From: Pseudomonas californiensis
GTDB lineage: Bacteria > Pseudomonadota > Gammaproteobacteria > Pseudomonadales > Pseudomonadaceae
Assembly (NCBI RefSeq): GCF_021147775.1
Contig: NZ_JAGTPK010000030.1
Location: forward strand, 1-64,000
DNA: 64,000 bases
Direction: 5' to 3'
Each line of letters begins with the position of its first letter. Within the stretch, counting starts at the first letter, position 1. The translations under genes were made by a program, and so were the position numbers. Below the pieces are notes generated by a model. That model was not told where the DNA came from. It saw only the letters and a list, made by a program, of their open reading frames with translations, and searched no databases. Shown here one piece after another: positions 25,801-33,751 of this stretch.

Positions 25801-27460
25801 CCCTCAACGACAGTTGATCATCGAACCATTGGTGTTGATCACCGTCGCTCATCAACAGTTCGGCGAGCTGTTCAGCACGGTATTCTGTTCCGTCGATCTG
25901 GATCTCAGACAGCTGCTCCAGAGCGATTTCATTGACCCTACGGTCGAGCCTTATCAGTTCGGCGTGCGCGAGATCAATGGACTGATGCAGGCGTTCGATC
26001 TCCGCACGGGCCGACGACGGATTGATTTGCGACACCTGGTGCTGGATCGCTTCGATCGAACCCTGAAATTGCCGAATGCCCTCGCGGTCATTGGTCAGCA
26101 GCGCAACTGTCAGCGGTCGCACTTCTACGGGGATTTTGGCTTGCAGGACTTTCAGCGCCTGTTCGCCACGCGAGGTAACGAGGATTCGTTTGCCGGTCGC
26201 CAGGTAATGGCAAATGATATTGGCGATGGTATGGGTTTTCCCCGTGCCTGGTGGCCCTTGCACGGCGACGCCTGCCGAATGCTCCAGGCGTTGCACAATG
26301 GTTACCTGCTCATCGTTATACGGAAGCGGAAAATAAAGCTCTCTGGGTTCAGCAGTCGAACCTTCCATGCTGCGACTGGACAGCCCGCGGAAGTTCACGC
26401 TCTCGTAATCGGCCGCGATTGTCGATGGGGGCGTGACCAGGGCCAGTGGCCCCGCCGGGATTTCCTGATTGCCCTTGAGCTTCTCGCGGATGTTACGCAG
26501 ATCGTTGATCAACCAGTTGCTTGGCTTGGGCCGTGCGAAAACCACCCACGATGAGCTGACCTGTATCGTGTCTGCTCCCTCTGCCTCGGGCTGATCAGTC
26601 CCCATCCACTCAATGTACCTGCCACGACTGTCGAGGCTTCTGGCAATCAGCTGCAGCGCCTCATTGAAAGTCGACGGCAAAAACGGGTTCAGCGGAGTGT
26701 CCGAGTCTTGAAGCTGAGCGCGTACCGCTTTTTCGCACTCACCGGCCCCAGCCACGCCAGCAGCGATCATTGCATCCAGCTCGACCAGCGGGTTGGTAGC
26801 CCGGGGACGGATTTCCAGGCCCATGTTGGTCTCGTTGAGACTGATATCCACGGTTTGCGTCAGCAACGGATAATGGAACAACTGCTGCGCGTCGTCGATC
26901 GCCAGTGACCAGGTACTGACGCCGATGCCCCAGACAAGCTCGCGAGCAGCCTTGCCCGTTTCCATCTCGCGCATGAGCGCAAAGACTTCACTGTACAGCC
27001 CAATGGTTTTGCGGCGCGGCGCTTCATCGTCGGCCCACTGCTGCCACACGGCCTGATAGAGCTGCAGGGCGGCTGTGGCTTCATCGCGTACCTGCTTTTC
27101 GATCAGTACCGGATCGTTGTCCGGGGCTTTTGCCTGCTGTTCCCGGATGCGCTGAGCCAGTGCCGCCTCAATGAGCGTTGGGGCCTTGCCCGGATGCTCG
27201 CTGGGTTTGATCAGTGGTTTATACGGCCCGTCGATCGGTGCCGGGCTGCGTGTTTCTTCAATGCGATCTATCTGAAGCCAGATGCTGTCGCCAGGAAGCT
27301 GCTGGTCGAAGGACAGGCCAGGCATCGCCGTGAGAAACGCCGGCGTAAAAACCTCGTTTTTCGGACTCGACAGTTGATAGCGCGAAGGTTCGAGCTCTTT
27401 GAGGCTTTCTTCTGCGTAATCAAACAGGCGGCTCAGGAGCTCATCAGGAGTCCGTTGCAT
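22880..27460 (-). CDS. SF1 helicase with C-terminal PD-(D/E)xK nuclease domain
   Basis: 1526 aa, start ATG at 27460 with TTTGGAG six bases upstream. An uncharacterised N-terminal region (1 to about 390) precedes an SF1B (Upf1-like) helicase: Walker A GPPGTGKT (about 402-409), a long coiled insert, Walker B DLVIVDEASQSD, GDDKQVSP, LREHFRC, FQGSERD and NVAASRARDRM (motif VI). The last ~150 residues carry a Vsr/DUF559-like nuclease: FEEQVF, FRLDMVV and AIECDGD, with the D and ExD of the PD-(D/E)xK core. Helicase-nuclease fusions of this plan (such as the DUF4011-helicase-Vsr type) have been reported as single-gene anti-phage candidates; I cannot confirm DUF4011 here. It has no operon partner. 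Confidence 0.88.
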   Translation of the reverse strand: MQRTPDELLSRLFDYAEESLKELEPSRYQLSSPKNEVFTPAFLTAMPGLSFDQQLPGDSIWLQIDRIEETRSPAPIDGPYKPLIKPSEHPGKAPTLIEAALAQRIREQQAKAPDNDPVLIEKQVRDEATAALQLYQAVWQQWADDEAPRRKTIGLYSEVFALMREMETGKAARELVWGIGVSTWSLAIDDAQQLFHYPLLTQTVDISLNETNMGLEIRPRATNPLVELDAMIAAGVAGAGECEKAVRAQLQDSDTPLNPFLPSTFNEALQLIARSLDSRGRYIEWMGTDQPEAEGADTIQVSSSWVVFARPKPSNWLINDLRNIREKLKGNQEIPAGPLALVTPPSTIAADYESVNFRGLSSRSMEGSTAEPRELYFPLPYNDEQVTIVQRLEHSAGVAVQGPPGTGKTHTIANIICHYLATGKRILVTSRGEQALKVLQAKIPVEVRPLTVALLTNDREGIRQFQGSIEAIQHQVSQINPSSARAEIERLHQSIDLAHAELIRLDRRVNEIALEQLSEIQIDGTEYRAEQLAELLMSDGDQHQWFDDQLSLRAEHSPPFDEEAGKTLREIRRALGTDLVYVNSRVPDPVQLPAPEEIAKLHTSLCQLKALGQAVDQGNIRPLKSADAAVIAAARLLESELGAFLDLLSALGEGAEAEPSWSLQFRHKVFSKRFDGEISALAALITEAEDLVRRRRETLKNHVDFPDAGLDCDTTAEAVERAAQTGKPFGLMSFGASDAKAHLAQVRVNGTAPKTADQWGVVLHYLQLHARAKAFAARWNPLAQLLEIPQLQGGIVHLRQLELTTSTVQISLTLCIRLTTQLSPLLEDVFGDAPYGLQMLNRSEMETRRGQVRHHLARVDLSAALASLGHLHDNVTRHNGPITAQLCSFIEEQLGRLEYSNQHIVSAYVGLIAELRRVKALEASLDQVRVGARRLKEAGGEKIAGRVLSTPVQNGAQDTALPSSWREAWQHARIRSHLESIEARHELVNLNTKRTDLETGLARMYREVVSRSAWLSTKAHASPMVLQALAGYSTAVRKIGQGTGPNAERYRRDAQQCMQNAADAVPCWIMSHAKISESMPADIGAFDLVIVDEASQSDLWALPAIVRAKKVLVVGDDKQVSPDSGFKSSKRIGELRDRFLSDQPYGAEMTPDKSLYDLAARVFAGQMVMLREHFRCVPPIITYSNRFYNGAIQPLRIPRPSERLDPPLVDIFVKEGIRDKKGCNALEAEAIVEEIQALINDEKYAGRTIGVVTLLGGMEQAKYIDSRVRERCSAAELHTREFACGDASTFQGSERDIIFISLVADRENCHPLSGVGAEQRFNVAASRARDRMYLVRSVTLEDLSPKDLRCTLLEYFSKPLIEQEAEQDGLIKLCESGFEEQVFTRLVERGYRVAPQVKSGAFRLDMVVEGANDSRLAIECDGDAFHGPDRWAADMNRQRILERAGWTFWRCFASSWSMNKDEIFNELLERLAELGIEPTGTMDKLPALVEFREWSRDAGVRPAESLNDNQEPKAESSADAQETLLI

Positions 27461-27756
27461 GTCATGCTCCAAATCTTACTGCAGTAGCAGCTAACCAAAA
27501 AAATATGCTCAAGGATGACATATTGCTTTTGGTCTGACTGCACACCTGCCCTTTCAACCGTCGATTTGTTCCGCTACCGGCCAAAAACAGAGTCGGTACT
27601 GCCGAAGGCATCGAGTCATTTCGCAGCGAACATGAGGTTCAGGCACCTCGTGCTTGAGGTGCGATGGATGGGGACATCACTGAAAACGGTTGCTGAAGAC
27701 GGAATGTTCACCTCGCAAAGGCGACCCCCACAGTCAGTCAAAGCAGGACTTGATAC
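27461..27756. other. gene-free stretch between helicase and trehalose PTS
   Basis: About 296 bases that must hold the helicase promoter. Near its middle is the hairpin listed at 27643-27662. A plus-strand open frame here has no ribosome site or recognisable domain. Confidence 0.4.
27643..27662 (-). terminator. hairpin about 95 bases after the trehalose PTS operon
   Basis: GCACCTC and GAGGTGC form a perfect 7-bp stem with a 6-nt loop. It lies downstream of the last gene of the minus-strand PTS operon, but it lacks a T-run, so it may be a Rho-dependent end or an RNA stabiliser. Confidence 0.35.
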
Positions 27757-28065
27757 TCAGCCCGTTTCGGATAACGCAGCGCTGATCGGCGTCAGGACAT
27801 GAATCACCCCGTTCGCCAGAACCATGACTGGGGGCATGCCCGATGCTTTCAGCGCAGTTTCATCCAGACGGGCCGCGTCATGTAGCTGTACACGAATACG
27901 CGTCAGCGCAACGCGCTGCTGTAACGCGAGGTTTTCCGCGCCACCCAGTGCGCTGACGACCTTGGCAGGCAGCAGTATTTCCGGTATCGCCGCGACCTTT
28001 GGCTCATCCGGCACCAGATCCGGGGTCAATGCCTTCCAGAACGCACTTTGCAATTTGCTCAACAT
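27757..28065 (-). CDS. stand-alone EIIB-like PTS protein lacking the active cysteine
   Basis: 102 aa with one glucose/GlcNAc-type EIIB domain (about 30-100: VVSALGGAENLALQ, TRIRVQLHD, LDETALKASGMPPVMV). The active-site motif, normally CATRLR, reads ALTRIR here: the cysteine that carries the phosphate is replaced by Ala. It therefore cannot act as an ordinary EIIB. TreB has its own EIIB with an intact Cys, so this protein may be regulatory or vestigial. It starts 2 bases after the EIIA-HPr-EI stop codon and is the last gene of the operon. Confidence 0.8.
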   Translation of the reverse strand: MLSKLQSAFWKALTPDLVPDEPKVAAIPEILLPAKVVSALGGAENLALQQRVALTRIRVQLHDAARLDETALKASGMPPVMVLANGVIHVLTPISAALSETG

Positions 28066-28067
28066 GC

Positions 28068-30601
28068 TCAGCTCTCCAATACGGGGGACATTTGCTGCGG
28101 TGACGACTGCATAGCCAGCAGTGCATCACGGACGTACTCGGCGCTTTCCAGTCCCAGGGCCTGCTGAGCAATGGTTTCGCATTCGCTGAGCACGACCTCG
28201 CGAATCCTCGCCTTGATCGCCGGAATCAGCGGCACACTGACCGACAGCTCATCAACACCCAGCCCTAGCAGCAGAGGTACGGCCAACGGCTCTGACGCCA
28301 TCGCGCCGCACACGCCCACCCATTTGCCATGGGCATGAGCGGCTTTCACCGTGCTCGCAATCAGGCGCAGTACCGAAGGGTGAAAGCTGTCAGCCTGACT
28401 GGCCAACTGCGGATGATCCCGGTCCATGGCCAGTGTGTACTGGGTCAGGTCGTTGGTGCCTATCGAGAAGAAATCGACCTCAGGTGCAAAGACATCAGCC
28501 ATCAGCGCTGCGGACGGCACTTCAATCATGATGCCCAGCTTGGGAAGCGTCTTGATCCCCATGGCAGACGCTTCTTCCTGAAGTATCTGACGAGCCAGGC
28601 GCAGCTCTGACAGCAGGCTCACCATGGGTAACATGATGTGCAGGCGGGCCAGGTCAGAGCTCGCCAGAATGGCTCTGAACTGCTCGCGCAACAACTGTGG
28701 ACGCTGCAGGCACAGGCGTATTCCGCGCATGCCCAGAAACGGATTGACCTCGCTATCCATGGGGACGTAGGTCAGCGGCTTGTCACCGCCCACGTCCAAT
28801 GTGCGTACCACCAGATTGCGCTCCGGTCCCAGCTCACGAGCAATGGAGCTGTAGATCAGTGCCTGCTCTTCCTGGCCGGGCGCATTACTGCGGTCCATAT
28901 ACAGAAACTCCGAACGCAGCAGCCCTACTCCCTCGCCGCCCAGCTTTATGGCGTGTTCAGCTTCCTGCAGCGAGGCGATATTGGCAGTCACCTCAAAGCG
29001 ATGCCCGTCGAGAGTGACAGCCGCGAGGGCCGCCTGCTCAAGGTCATGCTGCTGGCGTTGCGTCTGCTGTTGACGCTTGATGTGCAGCTGCTCTATGGCG
29101 GGCGCATCTGGCTCCAGATGCAGTTCACCTTTGTCGGCGTCGAGCAGAACACGCGTGCCTTCGGCCAGCGCAAGCACCTGAGACGGCAGGCCGCACACGG
29201 CTGGTAACCCCAGTGCACGAGCCAGTATCGCTACATGGCTGGTGGCACCGCCGCCGACCGTTGCGAAGCCCCTGACTTTGCCGGTGTCCAGTGCGGCGGT
29301 CTGGGACGGTGTCAGTTGTTCGGCAATCAGAATGGCATCGTCCGGCAGAACCCAGGCGCTGTCCTGCACACCGAGAATGAGCTTCAGTACACGCCGCCCC
29401 ACATCCAAGAGGTCCAGCGCACGCTCGGCGAGAAAGGTATTTCCGCCAGCCCTGAACACCTCGGCCGTGGTCTCGGTCACAGAGTTCCACGCGTAAGCTG
29501 CACTTTTGCCTTCGTTGACCAGAATTCGCGCCTGCTCCAGCAGGCTCGGGTCTTCCAGCAACTCCTGATGCGCCGTGAAAATCTCCGCCTCGGCGCCGCC
29601 TGTTGCGTCATTACGCAGTGCCTGCAATGCCTGCATGGCTGCTGCCAGCGCACGGTCCAATGATGCGTGCTCAGCCTGCTGGTCCGCCGCCAATTCGGGT
29701 ATTTCCAGCGTGCGCTCGGCCACCTGCACCACGTGTCCAAGCGCGGAACCCGCTGAAGCGCAGACACCGCGCAACAGTGACGACAACGCTTGAGGTGGTT
29801 GAACGGCAGGCGCTACAACGGCAAACGGCACTACCGACTCCCCGCACCCCTCCTCCAGCAAATGGCGGAGCACGTCGATGGCCGGCCGGGCATCCTCGCC
29901 GACCGCGCTGATCTTTAACACATCGCCATAGGCTGTCTGCATGGCCATGATCGCCACCAACGATTTGGCATTGGCGCTCTCCTGCTGCTTGTGCAGGCGG
30001 ATATCGGCCGTGAAACCTTTAGCGGCCTGAGCAAAGACTGCCGCAGGCCGGGCATGCAGACCGTTGGGATTAGGCAGGTTGACGGGCTGCGAAATAGCGT
30101 GTCGCCTTCGTTGGTTTCAGCATCGGCAGTTTGATCTTTGCTGTCGAGGCTCAGTAGCGGCTGAGCGCATTCAATTCGCCCGCTTGCGGGCGCCAATGCT
30201 GTAAAGGATTCGCCGCTGACCACCAGCATCAGCGTCATCAGGCAACGGGCATGCTGGGCGATGTAATCCGCATCGAACTCTATCAACGGCAGTCCGGCTT
30301 CCACGTACTGACCTTTTTCGACCAGCGCCTTGAAGCCTTCGCCCGCCAGGTTCACGGTGTCCAGACCAATGTGCAGCAACACCTGAGCCCCACTCTCATG
30401 GGTAATGGTAACGGCGTGCCCACTGGCCTGAAGGTCACTGACCATACCCGTCAACGGAGCGCACAAGGTCTGCGAGGTCGGATCGATGCACAGGCCGTCA
30501 CCGATCACTCGATTGGCGAACACCGGGTCCGGCACATGATCAAGTGGCACCAGCACCCCGGAAAGCGGTGCCAACAATTGCAAGGGTTGAGTTACGGTCA
30601 T
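28068..30601 (-). pseudogene. EIIA(Glc)-HPr-EI fusion of the trehalose PTS, frameshifted
   Basis: A multiphosphoryl transfer protein that should move phosphate from PEP to TreB. EIIA (about residues 1-150, phospho-His in LLHIGLDTV), HPr (PNGLHARPAAVFAQAA, His15 type, and a KSLVAIMAM Ser46-type region) and EI (TPSQTAALDTGKVRGFAT, phospho-His in GGGATSHVAILAR, MLPMVSLLSELRLARQ, catalytic Cys in GVCGAM) are all readable. EIIA is in one frame and HPr-EI in another; the switch lies at about 30089-30101, consistent with loss of one base (or gain of two) in the EIIA-HPr linker. No homopolymer is present there. An intact gene would give about 843 aa. EI-HPr might still be made by internal initiation, but without EIIA. 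Confidence 0.85.
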
Positions 30602-30629
30602 GGTTTCACCTGCGATATTGTTCTCTGAC

Positions 30630-30658
30630 ATGTGGCCTACGCGCTGCGTCGGCCACAT
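30630..30658 (-). other. strong intercistronic hairpin
   Basis: ATGTGGCC (30630-30637) pairs with GGCCACAT (30651-30658), and ACGC with GCGT inside, so a 12-bp stem with one mismatch and a 3-nt loop forms between the porin stop and the EIIA start. There is no T-run. It may partly attenuate the operon or protect the upstream mRNA end, setting the porin to PTS-enzyme ratio (inference). Confidence 0.6.
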
Positions 30659-30661
30659 TGC

Positions 30662-31885
30662 TTATTTCCACCAGTACTCGACTTGCAATCCGACATTGGA
30701 GCCATGCAAGGACGAGCCGAACTCGCCGGTATCGGACAACGCAGAGCCCTGGGCCAACTCGTTGGCTGCTCGTTGCGCCGCCTCGTTCCAACTGGCATAG
30801 GTGTAGTACAAACGCACTTCGGGTCTGGCCCAGAACGCCGGGCCTTTTGGCGACCAGGTGGGCGCGAAGGTAACTTTGCTCAACTTGCGCGTACCGTCTG
30901 GAGCATCGACCTGATCGTGCCCCAGTTCGGCCACCAGCTTGAACTGGTCAGTCAGTGCGTACGCAGGTCGTACGCCCAGAGAAATCCAGTTCTGGTCCGT
31001 GCCATCAGGGCGAATATCCTTCTGATAGACCGCCTCAATCTGACCACCAAAACGCGGGGTAACTTGCCAGTCGAAGAACTCCACCAGGCGATAACGCTTG
31101 TTGCTGTCGTCCAGCCCGATATCACCGGTGTATCCCAGACCTGTGCCAGGCCCTTCACCGTACTGCAGCGCCAGTTTGTTCTTGCCGCCCAGAAAAGCCT
31201 GCTGAACGTGCTGTGCGGTAACCGACCAGCCGGCGTGCGTATCGCGACGGCCGGGTTTGTCGATGTAGCTGAAGCCGAGCTCAAGCTCGCCGCCCGGATT
31301 GGTCTGGAAACCTGCGACGTTGAAGTCCTGCCGAGTGACCTAGTCTTTCTGGTAGAGGTTGTCCTTGCGTGAAAACGCGTAGCTGTACTTCAGATCACCA
31401 ATCTTCACGTCCTCGACCCCACCGCCCGTGGCGCTCTGGTTCCAGTAGTAGAAGTCGGAAATATGAATGTCGTTACGTTTGTAATAACGCCGACCGGCCC
31501 ACAATGAGCCGCCGTTGAGGCTCGGCAGGTTCGACCATTGAGCGTAAAGCTGGGGCAGACGAATCGCACCGTTGTCGCCTTGAAATGTGAGGTCACGATC
31601 GTACTCGTTGAACAACGAAACCATGCCGTCGACGCTGAACACCGAGCCATCGTCGAGCGCCAGCAAATCCTGTCGCAGCTCCAGTTCCCCGTACTGTTCG
31701 CACTCATTGCCCAGGCGATATTTGGATTCCGCGCCGGGCAGCTTGAAGCATGATTGCGAGCGGCCGTTGTCCGTACTGCCTATGCCACTGCGTAGGTAAC
31801 CAGCGAACTCAAGTGCCTGGGCCGAAAAAGGCATGATCAGGCACACGCATGATGCTGCGAGACCGACATTTATTTTTGTTTTCAA
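30662..31885 (-). pseudogene. carbohydrate porin (LamB/maltoporin-like), interrupted by TAG
   Basis: A signal peptide (1-24, ending SAQA) and a beta-barrel porin, 407 codons in all. The N-terminal half (EFAGYLRSGIG, the Cys-Cys loop, WAGRRYYKRNDIHISDFYYWN, all LamB hallmarks) ends at a TAG at 31340-31342 (NLYQKD-stop-VTRQDFNV). The same frame continues to 30662 with the rest of the barrel and ends in VEYWWK, an aromatic C-terminus as required for outer membrane assembly. The stop replaces what is probably a Tyr codon. Trehalose or maltose-type sugars would normally enter through it. The product now is half a barrel, so it is non-functional unless the amber codon is suppressed or is an error. 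Confidence 0.88.
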
Positions 31886-32008
31886 GAGTCACTCCTTTGT
31901 CTTTCTTATTGTGTTGATTCTTTTGAACCGCTATCCCTGGTTGCCGCTGCTGTGAGTCAAATGCTGCGGGACAAGCGCGCAGCAATCACCGCTTGCGCGG
32001 CAAAAGTG

Positions 32009-33667
32009 TCATAGAGAGTCTGTGAGGTGCAGAACGAAAGACTCGTAAGGCTTGAGAAGCAGGTGGCGATCGCGTGGCTCACAGTCCGGGTAATTGCTGA
32101 TCACCACCCGCTGGCTGCTCTCCTCGTCGATCACCCGTTCAGGCAATGTGATTTCACACGTCTTGCCGTAAAAATTGCTCACCACCAGTAAACGTTCATG
32201 CCCGTCTTCGCTTGCGCGTAAATAGGCCCAGACCTGCTCGTGGTCTGGCAGCAACTGGCAATAAACGCCTCGCTGAATCAGCGGTTCAGAGCGGCGCAGG
32301 GCAATCAATTGGCGGTAGTAGTGCAGTACCGAAGCGGGGTCATCCAGTTGATTTTCGACATTGATCTGCGCGGCATTGGACGCCACCCCGATCCACGGCT
32401 CGGCGCTGGTGAACCCGGCATTTGGCTGATTGCTCCACTGCATGGGCGTGCGTCCGTTGTCACGCGACTTCTGCATGATCGTCGCCATGCTTGACGTCGC
32501 AGACTCGCCCGCGTCGCGCTTGAGACGATAAATATTCAGCGTTTCGACATCCCGGTATTGTTCGATGTGCTCGAAGCCGGGGTTAGTCATGCCAAGCTCC
32601 TCACCTTGATAAACGAAGGGAGTGCCTTGCAGAAAGTGCAGCGCAGTGCCGAGCATTTTTGCCGAAACCGCTCGATACTCGCCGTCATCGCCAAACCGCG
32701 ACACGACCCTCGGCTGGTCATGGTTACACCAGAACAAGGCGTTCCAGCCGCCCCCCGCCTGCATGCCAGTTTGCCAGTCAGACAGAATGCGTTTGAGTTC
32801 AAGAAAGTCGAAATCAGCCTGAACCCACTTCTGCAGATTTGGATAATCGACCTTCAAATGGTGGAAATTGAAAGTCATCGACAGTTCGTTAGAATCTGGA
32901 CGCGAGTATCGGATGCAGTGTTCGAGGGTGGTTGAGGACATCTCGCCAACGTTGATCAACGCATGACCTTCAAAGACCTCACGGTGCATTTCCTGCAGAT
33001 ATTGGTGAACGTTCGGACCGTCGGTGTAGAAACGACGCCCGTCACTTGCGTCCTCAGGAAAATCCGCCGGCTTGGAAATCAGGTTGATCACGTCCAGACG
33101 GAAGCCGCCAACGCCCTTGTCACGCCAGAAGCGCATCATCTTGAAGACTTCTGCACGTACTTTCGGGTTGTCCCAGTTGAGATCAGCCTGGGTGTGGTCG
33201 AACAGGTGCAGGTAGTACTGGCCGGTCTGCGCCTCGTATTCCCAGGCCGAGCCGCCGAACTTGGATTCCCAGTTGTTTGGTTGATCGCGCCAGATGTAGA
33301 AGTCGCGGTAAGGGTTATTGAGGCTGCTACGGGCCTGCTGGAACCAGACATGCTCGATGGACGTATGGTTGACCACAATATCGAGCATCAATTTGATGCC
33401 ACGCTTGCCCGCCTCGGCTATCAGCAAATCGCAATCGGCCATGGTTCCGTAGCTGGGATCAATCGCGAAGTAGTCACTGATGTCGTAACCGTTGTCGCGC
33501 TGCGGCGAACGCAGAAACGGTGTCAACCACAGGCAATCGACACCCAACCATTGCAGGTAGTCGAGCTTGGCTACAACCCCAAGCAGGTCGCCTGTGGGAT
33601 TGCCCGCGTGGCTGTAGAAGCTTTTCGGGTAGATCTGATAGATCACCGAATGCTGCCAGTCTTGCAT
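32009..33667 (-). CDS. treC: trehalose-6-phosphate hydrolase
   Basis: 552 aa GH13 enzyme; cuts trehalose 6-phosphate to glucose and glucose 6-phosphate in the cytosol. GH13 regions are present: DIVVNH (region I), GFRLDVINLIS (nucleophile Asp), INVGEM (acid/base Glu) and FWCNHDQPR (transition-state Asp). The start ATG at 33667 follows AAGGAAC; the longer frame runs into the treB gene. It follows treB and precedes the porin in the operon, so it is expected to be expressed despite the lesions further downstream. Confidence 0.93.
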   Translation of the reverse strand: MQDWQHSVIYQIYPKSFYSHAGNPTGDLLGVVAKLDYLQWLGVDCLWLTPFLRSPQRDNGYDISDYFAIDPSYGTMADCDLLIAEAGKRGIKLMLDIVVNHTSIEHVWFQQARSSLNNPYRDFYIWRDQPNNWESKFGGSAWEYEAQTGQYYLHLFDHTQADLNWDNPKVRAEVFKMMRFWRDKGVGGFRLDVINLISKPADFPEDASDGRRFYTDGPNVHQYLQEMHREVFEGHALINVGEMSSTTLEHCIRYSRPDSNELSMTFNFHHLKVDYPNLQKWVQADFDFLELKRILSDWQTGMQAGGGWNALFWCNHDQPRVVSRFGDDGEYRAVSAKMLGTALHFLQGTPFVYQGEELGMTNPGFEHIEQYRDVETLNIYRLKRDAGESATSSMATIMQKSRDNGRTPMQWSNQPNAGFTSAEPWIGVASNAAQINVENQLDDPASVLHYYRQLIALRRSEPLIQRGVYCQLLPDHEQVWAYLRASEDGHERLLVVSNFYGKTCEITLPERVIDEESSQRVVISNYPDCEPRDRHLLLKPYESFVLHLTDSL

Positions 33668-33751
33668 GGCACGTTCCTTCAATTGATGGGTAATGGCCTT
33701 GAACACCTGCCTGGCAAAGCGACAACGTCGCCCTGCCGTCGAAGCGAACAT

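Noticed and set aside
25793..26554. 253-codon plus-strand frame inside the helicase gene
   Set aside because: Antisense to the helicase motifs; low complexity of an ordinary shadow frame.
29915..30089. Arg/Ser/Pro-rich C-terminal tail of the EIIA frame
   Set aside because: It is out-of-frame translation of the HPr domain after the frameshift.
30662..31084. Separate small gene after the porin
   Set aside because: It is in the same frame as the upstream porin half and completes the barrel, so it is the far side of a nonsense codon, not a gene.
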